From Streptomyces sp. NBRC 110028 (GTDB taxonomy: Bacteria > Actinomycetota > Actinomycetes > Streptomycetales > Streptomycetaceae), in contig NZ_BBUZ01000030.1 in the NCBI RefSeq assembly GCF_001417735.1, positions 186,001 through 250,000 of the forward strand: a stretch of 64,000 nt of DNA, given 5' to 3'. The notes below the pieces were generated by a model. It was not told the DNA's origin. It ran no database searches and saw only the letters and a list, made by a program, of their open reading frames with translations. Of the stretch, positions 1 through 8,763 are shown in pieces; positions within the stretch are counted from its first letter, which is position 1, and the number at the start of each line of letters is the position of its first letter. Position numbers and translations under genes: made by a program.

Positions 1-462
1 GCCGGTGATCGACAGCAACCCCGCTTCGCACTGGACGAGCAGGTCGTACGCCTTCTTGTCCCGGTACGGCCCGCGGTCGCCGTACCCGGTGATCGCGCAG
101 TTGATCAGGCGCGGATGCCCGGCCCGCAGCGTGTCCGCCGAGAGCCCGAGCCGCTCCACCGCCCCGGGCGCGAGGTTGTGCACGAACACGTCGGCGCGGG
201 CCAGGAGGGTGTCGAGCAGGGCCCGGTCGGCGTCGTCCTTCACATCGAGGACGACGCTCTCCTTGCCGCGGTTGATCCAGACGAAGTACGCCGACATGCC
301 CTTGACCTCACGGTCGTACTCCCGGGCGAAGTCGCCCCGCCCCGGCCGCTCCACCTTGATGACCCGCGCGCCGAGGTCGGCGAGCTGGCGGGTGGCGAAC
401 GGGGCGGCGACGGCCTGTTCGAGGGCGACGACGGTGATGCCGTCCAGGGGCTGTGCGGGCAT
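1..462 (-). CDS. CaiB/BaiF family III CoA-transferase, N-terminal part (cut by window edge)
   Basis: The reading frame starts at ATG 462 and runs open to base 1, giving 154 residues. The beginning MPAQPLDGITVVALEQAVAA, then ATRQLADLGARVIKVERPG and SVVLDVK, is the standard N-terminus of family III CoA-transferases (formyl-CoA transferase, CaiB, BaiF). These enzymes move CoA between carboxylic acids in the cytoplasm. The catalytic Asp, expected near residue 170, lies outside the window, so activity and substrate cannot be judged. The gene is head of its own unit; the next gene on this strand ends at 560, about 100 bases upstream. Family assignment is firm, substrate unknown. Confidence 0.9.
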   Translation of the reverse strand, partial: MPAQPLDGITVVALEQAVAAPFATRQLADLGARVIKVERPGRGDFAREYDREVKGMSAYFVWINRGKESVVLDVKDDADRALLDTLLARADVFVHNLAPGAVERLGLSADTLRAGHPRLINCAITGYGDRGPYRDKKAYDLLVQCEAGLLSITG

Positions 463-559
463 GGGCGACTCCTTCGATCCGGATAGCCCCTGTCTTCCCC
501 CCGGTGAGCGGCCGCCGAACACCGCTCACCGCGCCGGATTCGGCCGGCCGGCTTCCGGC

Positions 560-1528
560 TCAGCCGAGCAGCTTCCGCAGGTAGGCGATCTGCTCGGCCT
601 GCTGGTGGGTGCCCCCGCCCTCATGGCCGTTGAAGGACCACACCTTCAGCTCCTTCTCGCCCGCGTAGTGGTGGTACGCGGCGAAGCCGCACGAGGTCGG
701 CGTGATCTCGTCGCGCAGGGCGGTCGAGAAGAGTGCGGGCGCGGTGGCCCGGGCCGCGAAGTTGAGACCGTCGAAATGGTCGAGGGTGGCGAAGACCCGC
801 TCGGTGAGATCGCGCTGACCGGCACAGAAGCGGGCCAGTTCACCGTACGGATCGGCGTCGGTGATCTCGACGGCCCGCCGGATGTGCGTCATGAACGGCA
901 CGTCCACCAGCGCCGCCGTCAGGTCCGGCACCAGTGCGGCCGCCGCCAGGGCCATGCCACCGCCCTGGCTGCCGCCGCTCACGACGATCCGCTCCGGGTC
1001 GACCAGCGGATGCGTGCGGGCGGCCTCCACCGCGCGCACGGCGTCGGTGTACAGCCGCCGGTAGTAGTAGTCGTCCGGGGAGAGGATGCCCTGGGTCATC
1101 TTCCCCGGCGCCTCGGGGCCGGTGCCGCCGGCCGGATCGGGGGTGGCGCCGGGGGAGTGCTGGGCCCAGCCCTGGCCCCGGGTGTCCATGACGAAGACCG
1201 CGTAGCCCACCGACGGCCACAGCAGCCAGTTGTGCGGCAGACCCCGGCCGCCGTTGTAGCCGATGTACTGCACCACGCACGGCAGCGGGCCCGCGGCCTC
1301 GCGCGGGGCCAGCAGCCAGCCGCGTATCCGGTGCCCGCCGAAACCGGAGAACTCGACGTCGTAGGTGTGCAGCCGGGCCAGGCCCGCGTCGGTCCCGGTG
1401 AAGACCGCGTCCAGCTCCGTGGCGCGGGACTCGGCGAGGGTGCGCTCCCAGAACGCGTCGAAGCCATCCGGCTCGGGCAGCGGGGGCCGGTACGTGCGCA
1501 GCTGGTCCAGGGGCATATCGACGAACAC
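560..1528 (-). CDS. acetyl xylan esterase / cephalosporin-C deacetylase family (CE7-like)
   Basis: An alpha/beta hydrolase of 322 residues. I chose GTG 1528 because CCGGAGG lies 10 bases upstream and the protein then begins VFVDMPLDQLRTYRPP, the usual CE7 start; an upstream extension lacks this support. The family removes acetyl groups from xylo-oligosaccharides and similar esters. The nucleophile Ser187 sits in GGSQGGG, with Asp273 (LRDEITP) and His302 (FNGHEGGG) completing the triad. RGQG near 117-120 is the conserved family loop. No signal peptide is seen, so it likely acts on imported oligosaccharides. The LacI gene immediately upstream on the same strand (113-bp gap) is its probable regulator. 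Confidence 0.88.
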   Translation of the reverse strand: MFVDMPLDQLRTYRPPLPEPDGFDAFWERTLAESRATELDAVFTGTDAGLARLHTYDVEFSGFGGHRIRGWLLAPREAAGPLPCVVQYIGYNGGRGLPHNWLLWPSVGYAVFVMDTRGQGWAQHSPGATPDPAGGTGPEAPGKMTQGILSPDDYYYRRLYTDAVRAVEAARTHPLVDPERIVVSGGSQGGGMALAAAALVPDLTAALVDVPFMTHIRRAVEITDADPYGELARFCAGQRDLTERVFATLDHFDGLNFAARATAPALFSTALRDEITPTSCGFAAYHHYAGEKELKVWSFNGHEGGGTHQQAEQIAYLRKLLG

Positions 1529-1640
1529 GGGGCGAAGACCTCCGGAGAATCGGTACGGCGATGGCCGGGGACAAAACGTGGTAGGAGCAGGCTCGGACGT
1601 CAAGGTCGTTCGGACATCCGATCAGCGTTCGACTTCTCGG

Positions 1641-2684
1641 TCAAGAGGAATGACGCGCCGGGGGAGCGGTACTGGAACGGACGATCAGCCGGGTGGACAG
1701 CTCGGTCCGCATCCCCTCCGGGACCTCACCCGCCCTCAGCCGCAGCAGGATGCGCAGCGCCGTCGCCGCCATCTCCGACAGCGGCTGACGGACCGTGGTG
1801 AGCGCCGGTGTCGTCCAGCGGGCCTGCGGCAGATCGTCGAAGCCCACCACGCTGACGTCCTCCGGCACCCGCAACCCCCGCTCCCGCAGCGCCCGGTAGG
1901 CGCCGAGCGCCATCGGGTCGGAGCACACGAACACCGCCGTCGGCGGCTCGGGCAGTTCCAGCAGCTCCGTCATCCGCTGGTACGCGCCGGCCTCCCGGAA
2001 GTCGCCGTAGCGCACGTACGCGAGCGGCACCCGCAGCCCGGCCGCGGCCATCGCCGAGCGGAACCCGGCCACCCGCGCACCGCTGCACACCTTCCGCCGG
2101 TACCCGCCGATCACCGCGATCCGCCGGTGCCCCAGCGCGAGCAGATGCTCGGTCGCGCTCACCCCGCCCTGCCAGTCGGCGGCGCCCACGGACGGCACGC
2201 CCGGCGGCGGCACCGGCCCGGGGTCGATCAGCACGAACGGAATCCGGTGCTCATCGAGCCAGGCGTACTGGGCGGGCGTCAGCTCCGCGAGATGGAACAG
2301 CACCCCGGAGCTGCCCCGGTCGCACAGCTTGTCCAGCCAGCCCCGCTCGGGCCGCCCGTCGCGGGTGCGCGGCAGCCCCGCCGACACCACCACCTCCAGC
2401 CCCGCGTCGTGCGCAGCGGCCTCCACCCCGTGCAGCACCGCCCCCGACCACGCGCCGTCCAGCGAACGCACCACCAGATCGACCAGGGCGGGCGGCCGGG
2501 GCGCCTCCAGGCGCGGTTTGCGGACGTACCCCAGACGGTCCAGGACCTCGCTGACCCGGCGACGCGTGTCGGGCGCCACATCCTCGCGGCCGTTGACCAC
2601 CTTCGAAGCGGTCGGCACCGAAACCCCTGCCTCGCGGGCGACGACCGCCAGCGTCGGACCCGTCGACCCCGGGGAACGCGCCAT
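1641..2684 (-). CDS. LacI-family transcriptional regulator
   Basis: A 347-residue repressor. The start ATG 2684 has GGAAGGGG about 8 bases upstream; the longer frame has no support. Residues about 12-60 form the LacI helix-turn-helix (TLAVVAREAGVSVPTASKVV, then the hinge-side RRRVSEVLDRLGYV), followed by a periplasmic-binding-protein-like sugar domain with the usual SDPMALGAYRALRERGLRVP and VSVVGFDDLPQA segments. It probably senses a sugar and represses the esterase gene downstream and itself; a palindrome AACCGGTT 50 bases upstream of the start is a good operator candidate. Ligand unknown, with plant oligosaccharides likely from the neighbours. Confidence 0.93.
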   Translation of the reverse strand: MARSPGSTGPTLAVVAREAGVSVPTASKVVNGREDVAPDTRRRVSEVLDRLGYVRKPRLEAPRPPALVDLVVRSLDGAWSGAVLHGVEAAAHDAGLEVVVSAGLPRTRDGRPERGWLDKLCDRGSSGVLFHLAELTPAQYAWLDEHRIPFVLIDPGPVPPPGVPSVGAADWQGGVSATEHLLALGHRRIAVIGGYRRKVCSGARVAGFRSAMAAAGLRVPLAYVRYGDFREAGAYQRMTELLELPEPPTAVFVCSDPMALGAYRALRERGLRVPEDVSVVGFDDLPQARWTTPALTTVRQPLSEMAATALRILLRLRAGEVPEGMRTELSTRLIVRSSTAPPARHSS

Positions 2685-2731
2685 CGAGATACCCCTTCCC
2701 GAACCCGCCCAAGCGCGATACCGACCGGGCA

Positions 2732-2743
2732 GAAACCGGTTAC
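2732..2743. promoter_or_regulatory. candidate LacI operator (GAAACCGGTTAC)
   Basis: A 12-bp imperfect palindrome with a perfect AACCGGTT core and central CG, the architecture of LacI-family operators. It lies about 50 bases upstream of the LacI start, inside the only promoter space of that gene, so autoregulation is likely. This is inference from motif and position only. Confidence 0.55.
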
Positions 2744-2752
2744 TACAGTAAG

Positions 2753-2794
2753 GCCGCCTCAACTCGGACGGGAAGACCCGGGAATTGAGGCGGC
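2753..2794 (-). terminator. hairpin terminator of the metalloprotease gene
   Basis: Perfect 10-bp arms GCCGCCTCAA (2753-2762) and TTGAGGCGGC (2785-2794) with a 22-base loop. The hairpin begins 32 bases after the stop of the gene ending at 2826 and separates it from the LacI promoter. There is no clear T-tract, as is usual in high-GC Actinobacteria. Confidence 0.65.
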
Positions 2795-2825
2795 GGCACC
2801 GCGCCGACGCGTCAGCCGGTCACGG

Positions 2826-3680
2826 TCACAAGCCGTAGCGGTTCTTCAGGTGGCGCCAGAAGTCCCGGTACATCCACTTGTCGAATTCGGTGATGTGGTC
2901 GGCGGTTCCCGCCTGCATGAGGAAACCGCCCACCCCGGTCGGGGTCCAGTCGTAGAAGTCGTCCAGACCGTAGGTGTGCCCGATCTCGTGCAGCAGGATG
3001 TGGATGTTGTCCTGGTTCAGCGCGCCCAGCATGTACTCACTGCCGATGCGCTGCCCCCAGTCACCGCCCGCGCCGCCGCCGAAGCCCTTGGTCAGCCACA
3101 GCGACTGGTCGTAGTGGCGCGCCGCGCCACCGGGGCACTTGGAGTAGTTGCCGTCCTGGTGGAAGAAGCGGCCGCAGTCCGGGGAGCACTGCGGGGCGCC
3201 GGCGCCGTCCAGACCGGTGTAGATGTCGACCGAGTTGTCACTCCACTGCAGCGTGGAGCGGTTCTTGACCGCCCAGCCGACGACCTTGACCGGAACCTCC
3301 TTGTACGGGAAGTTCTCGAATCCCGCGACCGAGTCGATCCACTTCTTCGACTGTCGCCCCAGCGCCGCCTGGATCTGGTCGCGCATCTGCGCCGTGACCG
3401 GCTGGTCGGATTCCCAGCGGACGCAGTAGTTCAGGCTGCCCTTGTTGGCCATCACCTGATCCCAGCCGTAGTTCTTGAAGCCGTACAGGTCGGGATAGGT
3501 GGACTCGACGTGCCTCCAGACCTCGTTCAGCGGCTGGACGAGATTGCTCGGCGGATTCCAGGTGTCCGACGCGCCCGTCCCGGCGGCGTCGGCGGGTGCG
3601 GTGAATCCGATGAGGGACAGCGCCCCGGCCGCCGCGGCGGTCAGGAGCGCGCGTAATCCGCGGAATCTTCGTACGGGCAT
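2826..3680 (-). CDS. secreted zinc metalloprotease-like protein (HExxHxxGxxD)
   Basis: A 284-residue exported protein. Start ATG 3680 has GGAAGAG upstream and gives a clean signal peptide (MPVRRFRGLRALLTAAAAG, cleavage after about ADA-AGT at 32-33). The zinc site is His231-Glu232-Ile-Gly-His235, with Asp241 in HTYGLDD as the probable third ligand, and GGFLMQAG around Met255 as a possible Met-turn. The HExxHxxGxxD form is that of snapalysin-like and related metzincins. Six cysteines in 86-182 suggest disulfides. The rest of the sequence does not match a peptidase family I can name with certainty. Substrate unknown; it is transcribed alone, with a terminator behind it. Confidence 0.72.
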   Translation of the reverse strand: MPVRRFRGLRALLTAAAAGALSLIGFTAPADAAGTGASDTWNPPSNLVQPLNEVWRHVESTYPDLYGFKNYGWDQVMANKGSLNYCVRWESDQPVTAQMRDQIQAALGRQSKKWIDSVAGFENFPYKEVPVKVVGWAVKNRSTLQWSDNSVDIYTGLDGAGAPQCSPDCGRFFHQDGNYSKCPGGAARHYDQSLWLTKGFGGGAGGDWGQRIGSEYMLGALNQDNIHILLHEIGHTYGLDDFYDWTPTGVGGFLMQAGTADHITEFDKWMYRDFWRHLKNRYGL

Positions 3681-3833
3681 GGCGGCTCTCTTCCGTGTGG
3701 GGAACGGGAGCGGGCGGCGCGCCCCCGGGGAGTGGCCGTACGGGGACGCCGCCCGCACCCTCCAGTGGGCCCCGCGGTCCGGAAGGTTGCCGCACCCTGC
3801 CGAATGCGCGCCGACTGACAAACCGCCGTGCGC

Positions 3834-4616
3834 TCAGCGGCCGCTGCGGGCGTCCCGCGAGCCGTCGTCCGGGACCACCCGGGCCGCGGCCGGGTCCAGC
3901 ACCCGGGTGAGGAACGCCCGGGTCCGCGGATGCCGTGGTGCGGCCACCACCTGCTCCGGGCCGCCCTCCTCCACGATCACTCCGTCGTCCATGAACACCA
4001 CCCGGTCGGCGACCTCCCGCGCGAAGCTCATCTCATGGGTGACGACCAGCATCGTCATCCCCTCGTCGGCCAGCGCCCGCATCACGGCGAGCACATCCCC
4101 CACCAGTTCGGGGTCGAGGGCCGAGGTCGGCTCGTCGAACAGCATCAGCTCCGGATCCATCGCCAGCGCCCGCGCGATCGCCACCCGCTGCTGCTGCCCG
4201 CCCGACAGTTGCGCCGGATAGGCGGCCTCCTTGCCGGTCAGGCCCACCCGGCGCAGCGTGTCCCGGCCGATCCGCACCGCCTCGGCCTTGTCGCGGCGCA
4301 GTACCCGCCGCTGCGCGATGGTCAGGTTCTCCAGCGCGGTCAGATGGGGGAAGAGGTTGAACGCCTGGAACACCATGCCGATCCGCCGCCGCACCCGGTC
4401 GATGTCCACGTCCGGGTCGGTGACCTCGGCCCCGCCCACGGTCACCGAGCCCGCCGTCGGCTCCTCCAGCAGGTTCACACAGCGCAGCAGGGTCGACTTG
4501 CCGGAGCCGGACGGCCCGATGACACAGACCACCTCGCCCCACTCCACGGCGAGGTCGATGCCCTTCAGCACCTCCAGCGCGCCGAAGGACTTGCGCAGCT
4601 CCCGGATCCGGATCAC
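3834..4616 (-). CDS. polar amino acid ABC transporter, ATP-binding protein (GlnQ/HisP type)
   Basis: A 260-residue ABC ATPase with all motifs intact: Walker A GPSGSGKST (34-42), Q-loop MVFQ (81-84), signature LSGGQQQR (137-144), Walker B LMLFDE (157-162) and switch His194 in VVTHE. FNLFPHLTALEN is typical of the polar amino acid uptake group. It is the third gene of an operon running binding protein, permease, ATPase; it starts 6 bases after the permease stop. It powers import from the cytoplasmic face. The exact amino acid is not readable from sequence. Confidence 0.94.
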   Translation of the reverse strand: MIRIRELRKSFGALEVLKGIDLAVEWGEVVCVIGPSGSGKSTLLRCVNLLEEPTAGSVTVGGAEVTDPDVDIDRVRRRIGMVFQAFNLFPHLTALENLTIAQRRVLRRDKAEAVRIGRDTLRRVGLTGKEAAYPAQLSGGQQQRVAIARALAMDPELMLFDEPTSALDPELVGDVLAVMRALADEGMTMLVVTHEMSFAREVADRVVFMDDGVIVEEGGPEQVVAAPRHPRTRAFLTRVLDPAAARVVPDDGSRDARSGR

Positions 4617-4622
4617 GGGTCC

Positions 4623-5408
4623 TCACCTCGCCTTCGCGGTACGGGCCTCCAGCCACCGGACCAGCTGGCCCAGTGGAACGGTGATGAGCAGGTAGCACAG
4701 CCCGGCGACCAGGATCGGGGTGAGACTGCGGTGCTGATTGAGCGCGTCCCGGCCGAACTTGGACAGTTCGTACTGATCCAGGGAGAGCCCGAGCAGATAG
4801 ACCAGGGACGAGTCCTTGGTCAGCAGGATCAGTTCGTTGGTCAGCGGCGGCAGCACGATCCGGAACGCCTGCGGAATGATGATGGAGACCATGGCCCGGC
4901 CGTGGGACATGCCGAGCGAACGCGCCGCCTCCATCTGCCCCTTGGGAACGGCCCGGATGCCCGCGCGGATCGTCTCCGCCATGTAGGCGGCCCCGACCAG
5001 GCCGAGCGCCAGCATGACGGTGACATAGCGGTCCAGCGCCACTTGGAAGGCGAGCGGCACCCCGAAGCCGAGCGCGATGAACACCAGCAGCGCCGGGACG
5101 CCGCGGAAGAACTCGATGTACGCCACCGCCAGCCACCGGTACGGCGGCACCCGCGACAGCCGCATCAGCGCGAGCACCAGCCCGGCCACGAGCCCGAACC
5201 CGAAGCCGAGCAGGGTGTAGACGACGGTGTTGACCAGGGCGGTGGTGATGATGTCGGGGAACAGGGACCGGGCGACGCCCGCGTCGAAGAACGCGCGGCG
5301 CAGTTCACCCCAGTCCGCGGCCAGGACGACGGTGAGAGTTACGGCGGCGAGCACCGCGTACTGCACCGCCCGTATCGCCCGCGTCCGCTGCCGACGGGTC
5401 ATGGTCAC
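4623..5408 (-). CDS. polar amino acid ABC transporter, permease (HisM/GlnP type)
   Basis: A 261-residue membrane protein with about five transmembrane segments (for example 14-25, 50-85, 95-120). GTG 5408 is preferred because AGGAAG lies 6 bases upstream, overlapping the end of the binding-protein gene; ATG 5402 is the alternative. The coupling EAA loop is clear in KGQMEAARSLGMSHGRAM, followed by IIPQAFRIVLPPLTNELI, both diagnostic of amino acid permeases. Only one permease is encoded, so it probably works as a homodimer. It begins 3 bases after the binding protein stop, so translation is probably coupled. Confidence 0.93.
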   Translation of the reverse strand: MTMTRRQRTRAIRAVQYAVLAAVTLTVVLAADWGELRRAFFDAGVARSLFPDIITTALVNTVVYTLLGFGFGLVAGLVLALMRLSRVPPYRWLAVAYIEFFRGVPALLVFIALGFGVPLAFQVALDRYVTVMLALGLVGAAYMAETIRAGIRAVPKGQMEAARSLGMSHGRAMVSIIIPQAFRIVLPPLTNELILLTKDSSLVYLLGLSLDQYELSKFGRDALNQHRSLTPILVAGLCYLLITVPLGQLVRWLEARTAKAR

Positions 5409-5411
5409 AGC

Positions 5412-6206
5412 TCACTTCCTGGGCGCGGTGCCGAACCACTTCCGGTAGATCGCGTTGTAGCGGCCGTCCCCCCTCGCGGCCTCGAGCACCTGGTTGATCT
5501 TCTTGCGCAGCGCGTCGTTGCCGGTGCGTACGGCGATGCCGTACTTCTCCCCGGTGCTGAACTCGGCCGTCACCTCGGTGTCCGGGTTGTCCTTGACGAA
5601 GTCGTACAGCACCCCGTTGTCGTTGATGCCCGCCGCGACCTGTCCGGTCTTGACCGCGGAGACCAGCAGTCCGAGGTCCTCGAACTGGACCAGGGTGGCG
5701 CCCACGGCCCGCTTCTGGGCGTAGGCCTCCCCGGTGGTGCCCTGCTGGACCGCCAGCCGCTTGCCCTTGAGGTCGCCGAGGTTCCGGTAGGGCTTGCCCT
5801 TCCGGGTGAGCAGCGCCTGGGTGGCGTCGAAGTAGGGGCGGGAGAAGTCCAGGTTCTTCTCGCGGACGGCGTTGATCGTCATCCCGGCCGCGGCGACATC
5901 GCAGGTGCGGGTGTTGAGGTCCTCACCGGACTGGATGCCCTCGAAGGGCGTGTCCACGATCTCCTGCTTCACCTTCAGCTCCGAGGCGACGAGATCGACC
6001 AGATCCACGTCGAAGCCGACGATCTTCTTGCCCTGCCGGGACTGGAAGGGCGGATAGGGAAGATGAGTGCAGGTGGTCAGCTTGCCGGACGTCACCAGGC
6101 TGATGCCCGGGCCGCCGGAGTCCGACGGTTTTGTGCTGGTACAGCCGATGAGCAGGGCGGCAGCGGCGGCAATGGCTATGACGGGCGGCGCGGAGCGAGC
6201 GGACAC
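5412..6206 (-). CDS. amino acid ABC transporter, substrate-binding lipoprotein
   Basis: A 264-residue family 3 solute-binding protein. GTG 6206 is chosen because CCCGGAGG lies 4 bases upstream, and the protein then begins with a short signal peptide ending in the lipobox LLIGC, so it is anchored outside the membrane by a lipid. The binding domain has the usual PYPPFQ, VGFDVDLVDLVA, AAAGMTI and VQQGTTGEAYA segments. It is the first gene of the operon and its upstream 150 bases must hold the promoter. Ligand unknown. Confidence 0.93.
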   Translation of the reverse strand: MSARSAPPVIAIAAAAALLIGCTSTKPSDSGGPGISLVTSGKLTTCTHLPYPPFQSRQGKKIVGFDVDLVDLVASELKVKQEIVDTPFEGIQSGEDLNTRTCDVAAAGMTINAVREKNLDFSRPYFDATQALLTRKGKPYRNLGDLKGKRLAVQQGTTGEAYAQKRAVGATLVQFEDLGLLVSAVKTGQVAAGINDNGVLYDFVKDNPDTEVTAEFSTGEKYGIAVRTGNDALRKKINQVLEAARGDGRYNAIYRKWFGTAPRK

Positions 6207-6353
6207 GGCACCTCCGGGACATGGTCGGCGAACGACCCCACGGGACACGTGATCAGGACGTCGGCCCGCATCCTGCCACTCTCCGTGCCGCCGTGACCCC
6301 GCCACGTGCGTTGCGAGCGCGTAACGGCTGGGGAGCCCGCCCCGGCCGGGAAG

Positions 6354-6599
6354 CTACCGGCGGCGCCTGCGGCGCCTGCTGAAGAACCAGCCGGCCGGCG
6401 GCTCGTCCGCCCGCCAGGGCTGGGGCTCGGGCGCCCCGCGCCGCCGCCAGCGCGCGGTCAGCACGCGCGTGCGCGCGGCGGGCTCGGTCACCTCGGCGCC
6501 CCGGACGAAGTCCTCGTCGAGAACGACGTCGTCCCAGTCGTCCCGGTTCCGGTCCCGGTCGTCCGCCTCGTCCCCCCGGTCTGTGGAGCCGGTGCTCAA
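6354..6599 (-). CDS. small conserved acidic/basic Streptomyces protein, function unknown
   Basis: An 81-residue protein starting at TTG 6599, which has GGGAGG placed 6 bases upstream; the longer frame upstream is not coding-like. The first half is very acidic (DRNRDDWDDVVLDEDFVRGA), the middle has EPAARTRVLTARW, and the end is PPAGWFFSRRRRRRR. I recall close relatives of this layout as hypothetical proteins across Streptomyces, so it is probably real. No domain, membrane segment or catalytic motif is visible. It lies between the GH127 gene and the ABC operon on the same strand, but a link to either is not shown. Confidence 0.7.
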   Translation of the reverse strand: MSTGSTDRGDEADDRDRNRDDWDDVVLDEDFVRGAEVTEPAARTRVLTARWRRRGAPEPQPWRADEPPAGWFFSRRRRRRR

Positions 6600-6693
6600 G
6601 GGGCACCTCCCGTCCGCCGGTGTGCCGCTCGGGCACGAAAGCGTGTTCCTGGAGCGAGGAACGTGCGGGACGCCCGCCGAGTTCCGGTGGGTG

Positions 6694-8616
6694 CTACGCG
6701 GGGATCCAGACGCGCATCGCCCCGGGCTCCCGGTTCGCCCAGGCGTAATAGGGGATCGCGGTGACGCGCACCGGGTCGTCCGCTCCACCGCTGCCGCCCC
6801 CGGCGTCCGGGTACGGCCACCAGTTGTCGGACGGGACCGCCCGGCGCAGCACCCGGGCCATGATCACGGTCACTCCGCCCAGCAGCCGCGGCCGGTGCTC
6901 GGGGACCAGCTCGGTGTCCGTGTCGAGTGTGATGCCGTCCAGCCGCAGCCCGGCGCGCTGATCCGGCTGCTCCAGGCAGTACACCAGCGGTCCGTGCTCG
7001 ATCGCGGCGCAGCCGCGCACCGCGTCCATCCGTGGGTCGGGGCGGGTCAGCCGCGGCGTCAGCGGCAGCGTCAGGACCACGGTCTCGCCCGGCCGCCAGC
7101 GGCGCCGCAGCCGCAGCCAGCCCCGTTCCGCGCGCTCCGTCACCGTCTCGCCGCCGACCGTCGCCTCGTACCGGTCGGCCCAGTGCGGAATGCGCAGCGA
7201 CAGCGTCCAGTCGGCTTGCGCGGGAGCCTCGTCCACGACCACCGCGATCCGGCCTTCCCACGGGTAGCCGGTGCCCACCCGCACCGTTCCGCCGCCCGCC
7301 GCGTACACCCCCGAGGCGTACTGGTGCAGCTGCAGGCCCCCGGCGTCGCCGCTCGCCATGTAATGCGGCAGCGAGGCCAGCAGCCGCATCGCATTGGGCG
7401 GGCAGCAGGCGCAGCGGAACCATGGTGTCCGCCGCGCCTCCTGGTCGCTGTGCGACTCCGTACGGCCGTCCCGGACCTGGAGCGGATTCACGTAGAGCCA
7501 GCGCTCGCCGTCCAGGGAGACGCCGGAGGCGAAGCCGTTGAACAGGGTCCGCTCGATCAGATCGCTGTAGCGGGCGTCCCCCGTGAGCAGTGCCATCCGC
7601 CAGCTGAACTGGATCGAGGCGATGGCGGCGCAGGTCTCCGCGTACGCCCTGTCCGGCGGGAGTTCGTACCGGTCGCCGAAGGACTCCAGGTCGTGCCGCG
7701 AGCCCACCCCGCCCGTCAGATAGGTCTTGGTGGCGGCCATGTCCTCCCACAGCCGCACCAGCGCCTCCCGCAGCCCCCGGTCGCCGGTCTCGGCCACCAG
7801 GTCCGCGGCCCCGGCCAGCAGATACAGCTGGCGGACCGCGTGTCCGGCGACCGCCGTCGCGTCCCGCACCGGGACGTGGTCCTGCCAGTAGGGCGCCCCG
7901 GGACGCGGCCCCGTCGCCCCGCCGTCGCCCAGGGTTCCCGCACCGCGCCGGTCCACGAAATACCCGGCGAGATCGAGGTAGCGCCGCTCGCCGGTCTCCC
8001 GGTACAGCTCGACCAGCGCCGTCTCGATCTCCGGGTGCCCGCACACCGCGTCCACCGCCTTGCCCGGGCCGAAGACCGCGTCGAGGTGATCGGCGCACCG
8101 CACCGCCACATCGAGCAGCCCGTCCTCGCCGGTGGCCCGCCGGTGCGCGACGGAGGCCTGGAGGAGATGGCCCGCGCAGTACAGCTCGTGCCCCCAGTGC
8201 GGCTCGCTCCACCGCCGGGCGCCCGGCCGGGCCTGGTAATACGTCTGCAGATAGCCATCCGCGTCCTGAGCGTCCGACACCAGGGCCGCCAGCCGCGCCA
8301 CCTGCCCGGCCAGTTCGCCGGCGGCCGGCCCGCCGGGCTCGTCGGCGAGCTGCCAGGACGCGGCCTCCAGCCACTTGTGCACATCGGAGTCCTGGAACGG
8401 GAAGTCCCCCGTGAACCCCTCCTCCGCCGTCCCCGCGGCGGCCCGCAGATTGGCCAGGTTGCCCGCCTCCTCCAGTCTCCCCGGCCCTTGCGGAACACTG
8501 ACCTCGGCGTTGATCCGCCGCTTGGCGGCCCAGAACCCTCCGGTGATCCGGGCCGTGGCGGGCGGCCGGAGAGCGGTGTGCGCGTCGTGCGTGAGCCGGA
8601 TCGGTCCTGTGGACAT
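6694..8616 (-). CDS. GH127 beta-L-arabinofuranosidase, cytoplasmic
   Basis: A 640-residue enzyme of the HypBA1 (GH127, formerly DUF1680) type that releases beta-linked L-arabinofuranose from short oligosaccharides. ATG 8616 follows an AAGGGG site. The zinc/cysteine active site is complete: Glu327 and Cys329 in YAETCAAIA, then Cys402, Cys404 and Cys405 in WFRCACCPPN, matching the Glu-X-Cys and Cys-Cys pairs of the characterised enzyme in which one Cys is the nucleophile. GDFPFQDSDVHKWLEAASW and DGYLQTYY are family segments. There is no signal peptide, so it acts inside the cell, complementing the secreted GH127 at 14.7 kb. Confidence 0.92.
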   Translation of the reverse strand: MSTGPIRLTHDAHTALRPPATARITGGFWAAKRRINAEVSVPQGPGRLEEAGNLANLRAAAGTAEEGFTGDFPFQDSDVHKWLEAASWQLADEPGGPAAGELAGQVARLAALVSDAQDADGYLQTYYQARPGARRWSEPHWGHELYCAGHLLQASVAHRRATGEDGLLDVAVRCADHLDAVFGPGKAVDAVCGHPEIETALVELYRETGERRYLDLAGYFVDRRGAGTLGDGGATGPRPGAPYWQDHVPVRDATAVAGHAVRQLYLLAGAADLVAETGDRGLREALVRLWEDMAATKTYLTGGVGSRHDLESFGDRYELPPDRAYAETCAAIASIQFSWRMALLTGDARYSDLIERTLFNGFASGVSLDGERWLYVNPLQVRDGRTESHSDQEARRTPWFRCACCPPNAMRLLASLPHYMASGDAGGLQLHQYASGVYAAGGGTVRVGTGYPWEGRIAVVVDEAPAQADWTLSLRIPHWADRYEATVGGETVTERAERGWLRLRRRWRPGETVVLTLPLTPRLTRPDPRMDAVRGCAAIEHGPLVYCLEQPDQRAGLRLDGITLDTDTELVPEHRPRLLGGVTVIMARVLRRAVPSDNWWPYPDAGGGSGGADDPVRVTAIPYYAWANREPGAMRVWIPA

Positions 8617-8763
8617 CTGCCTACCCCTTACCCCGTACGTTCCGTGGCGGCCATGCCTTTCACGACGTGGCGAGCCGCGCGCGCCATGTGGCCCATTCCA
8701 CTGCACTTCGGCGCCGGAGTCAGGAGGGGAGACGCGGGTTGCGTGCGAGGAGGCGACGGAACG

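Noticed and set aside
5..1801. A 598-codon open frame on the plus strand over the CoA-transferase and esterase genes
   Set aside because: It is the antisense shadow of two well-supported genes in very GC-rich DNA, has no domain and is full of Arg/Gly/Ala runs.
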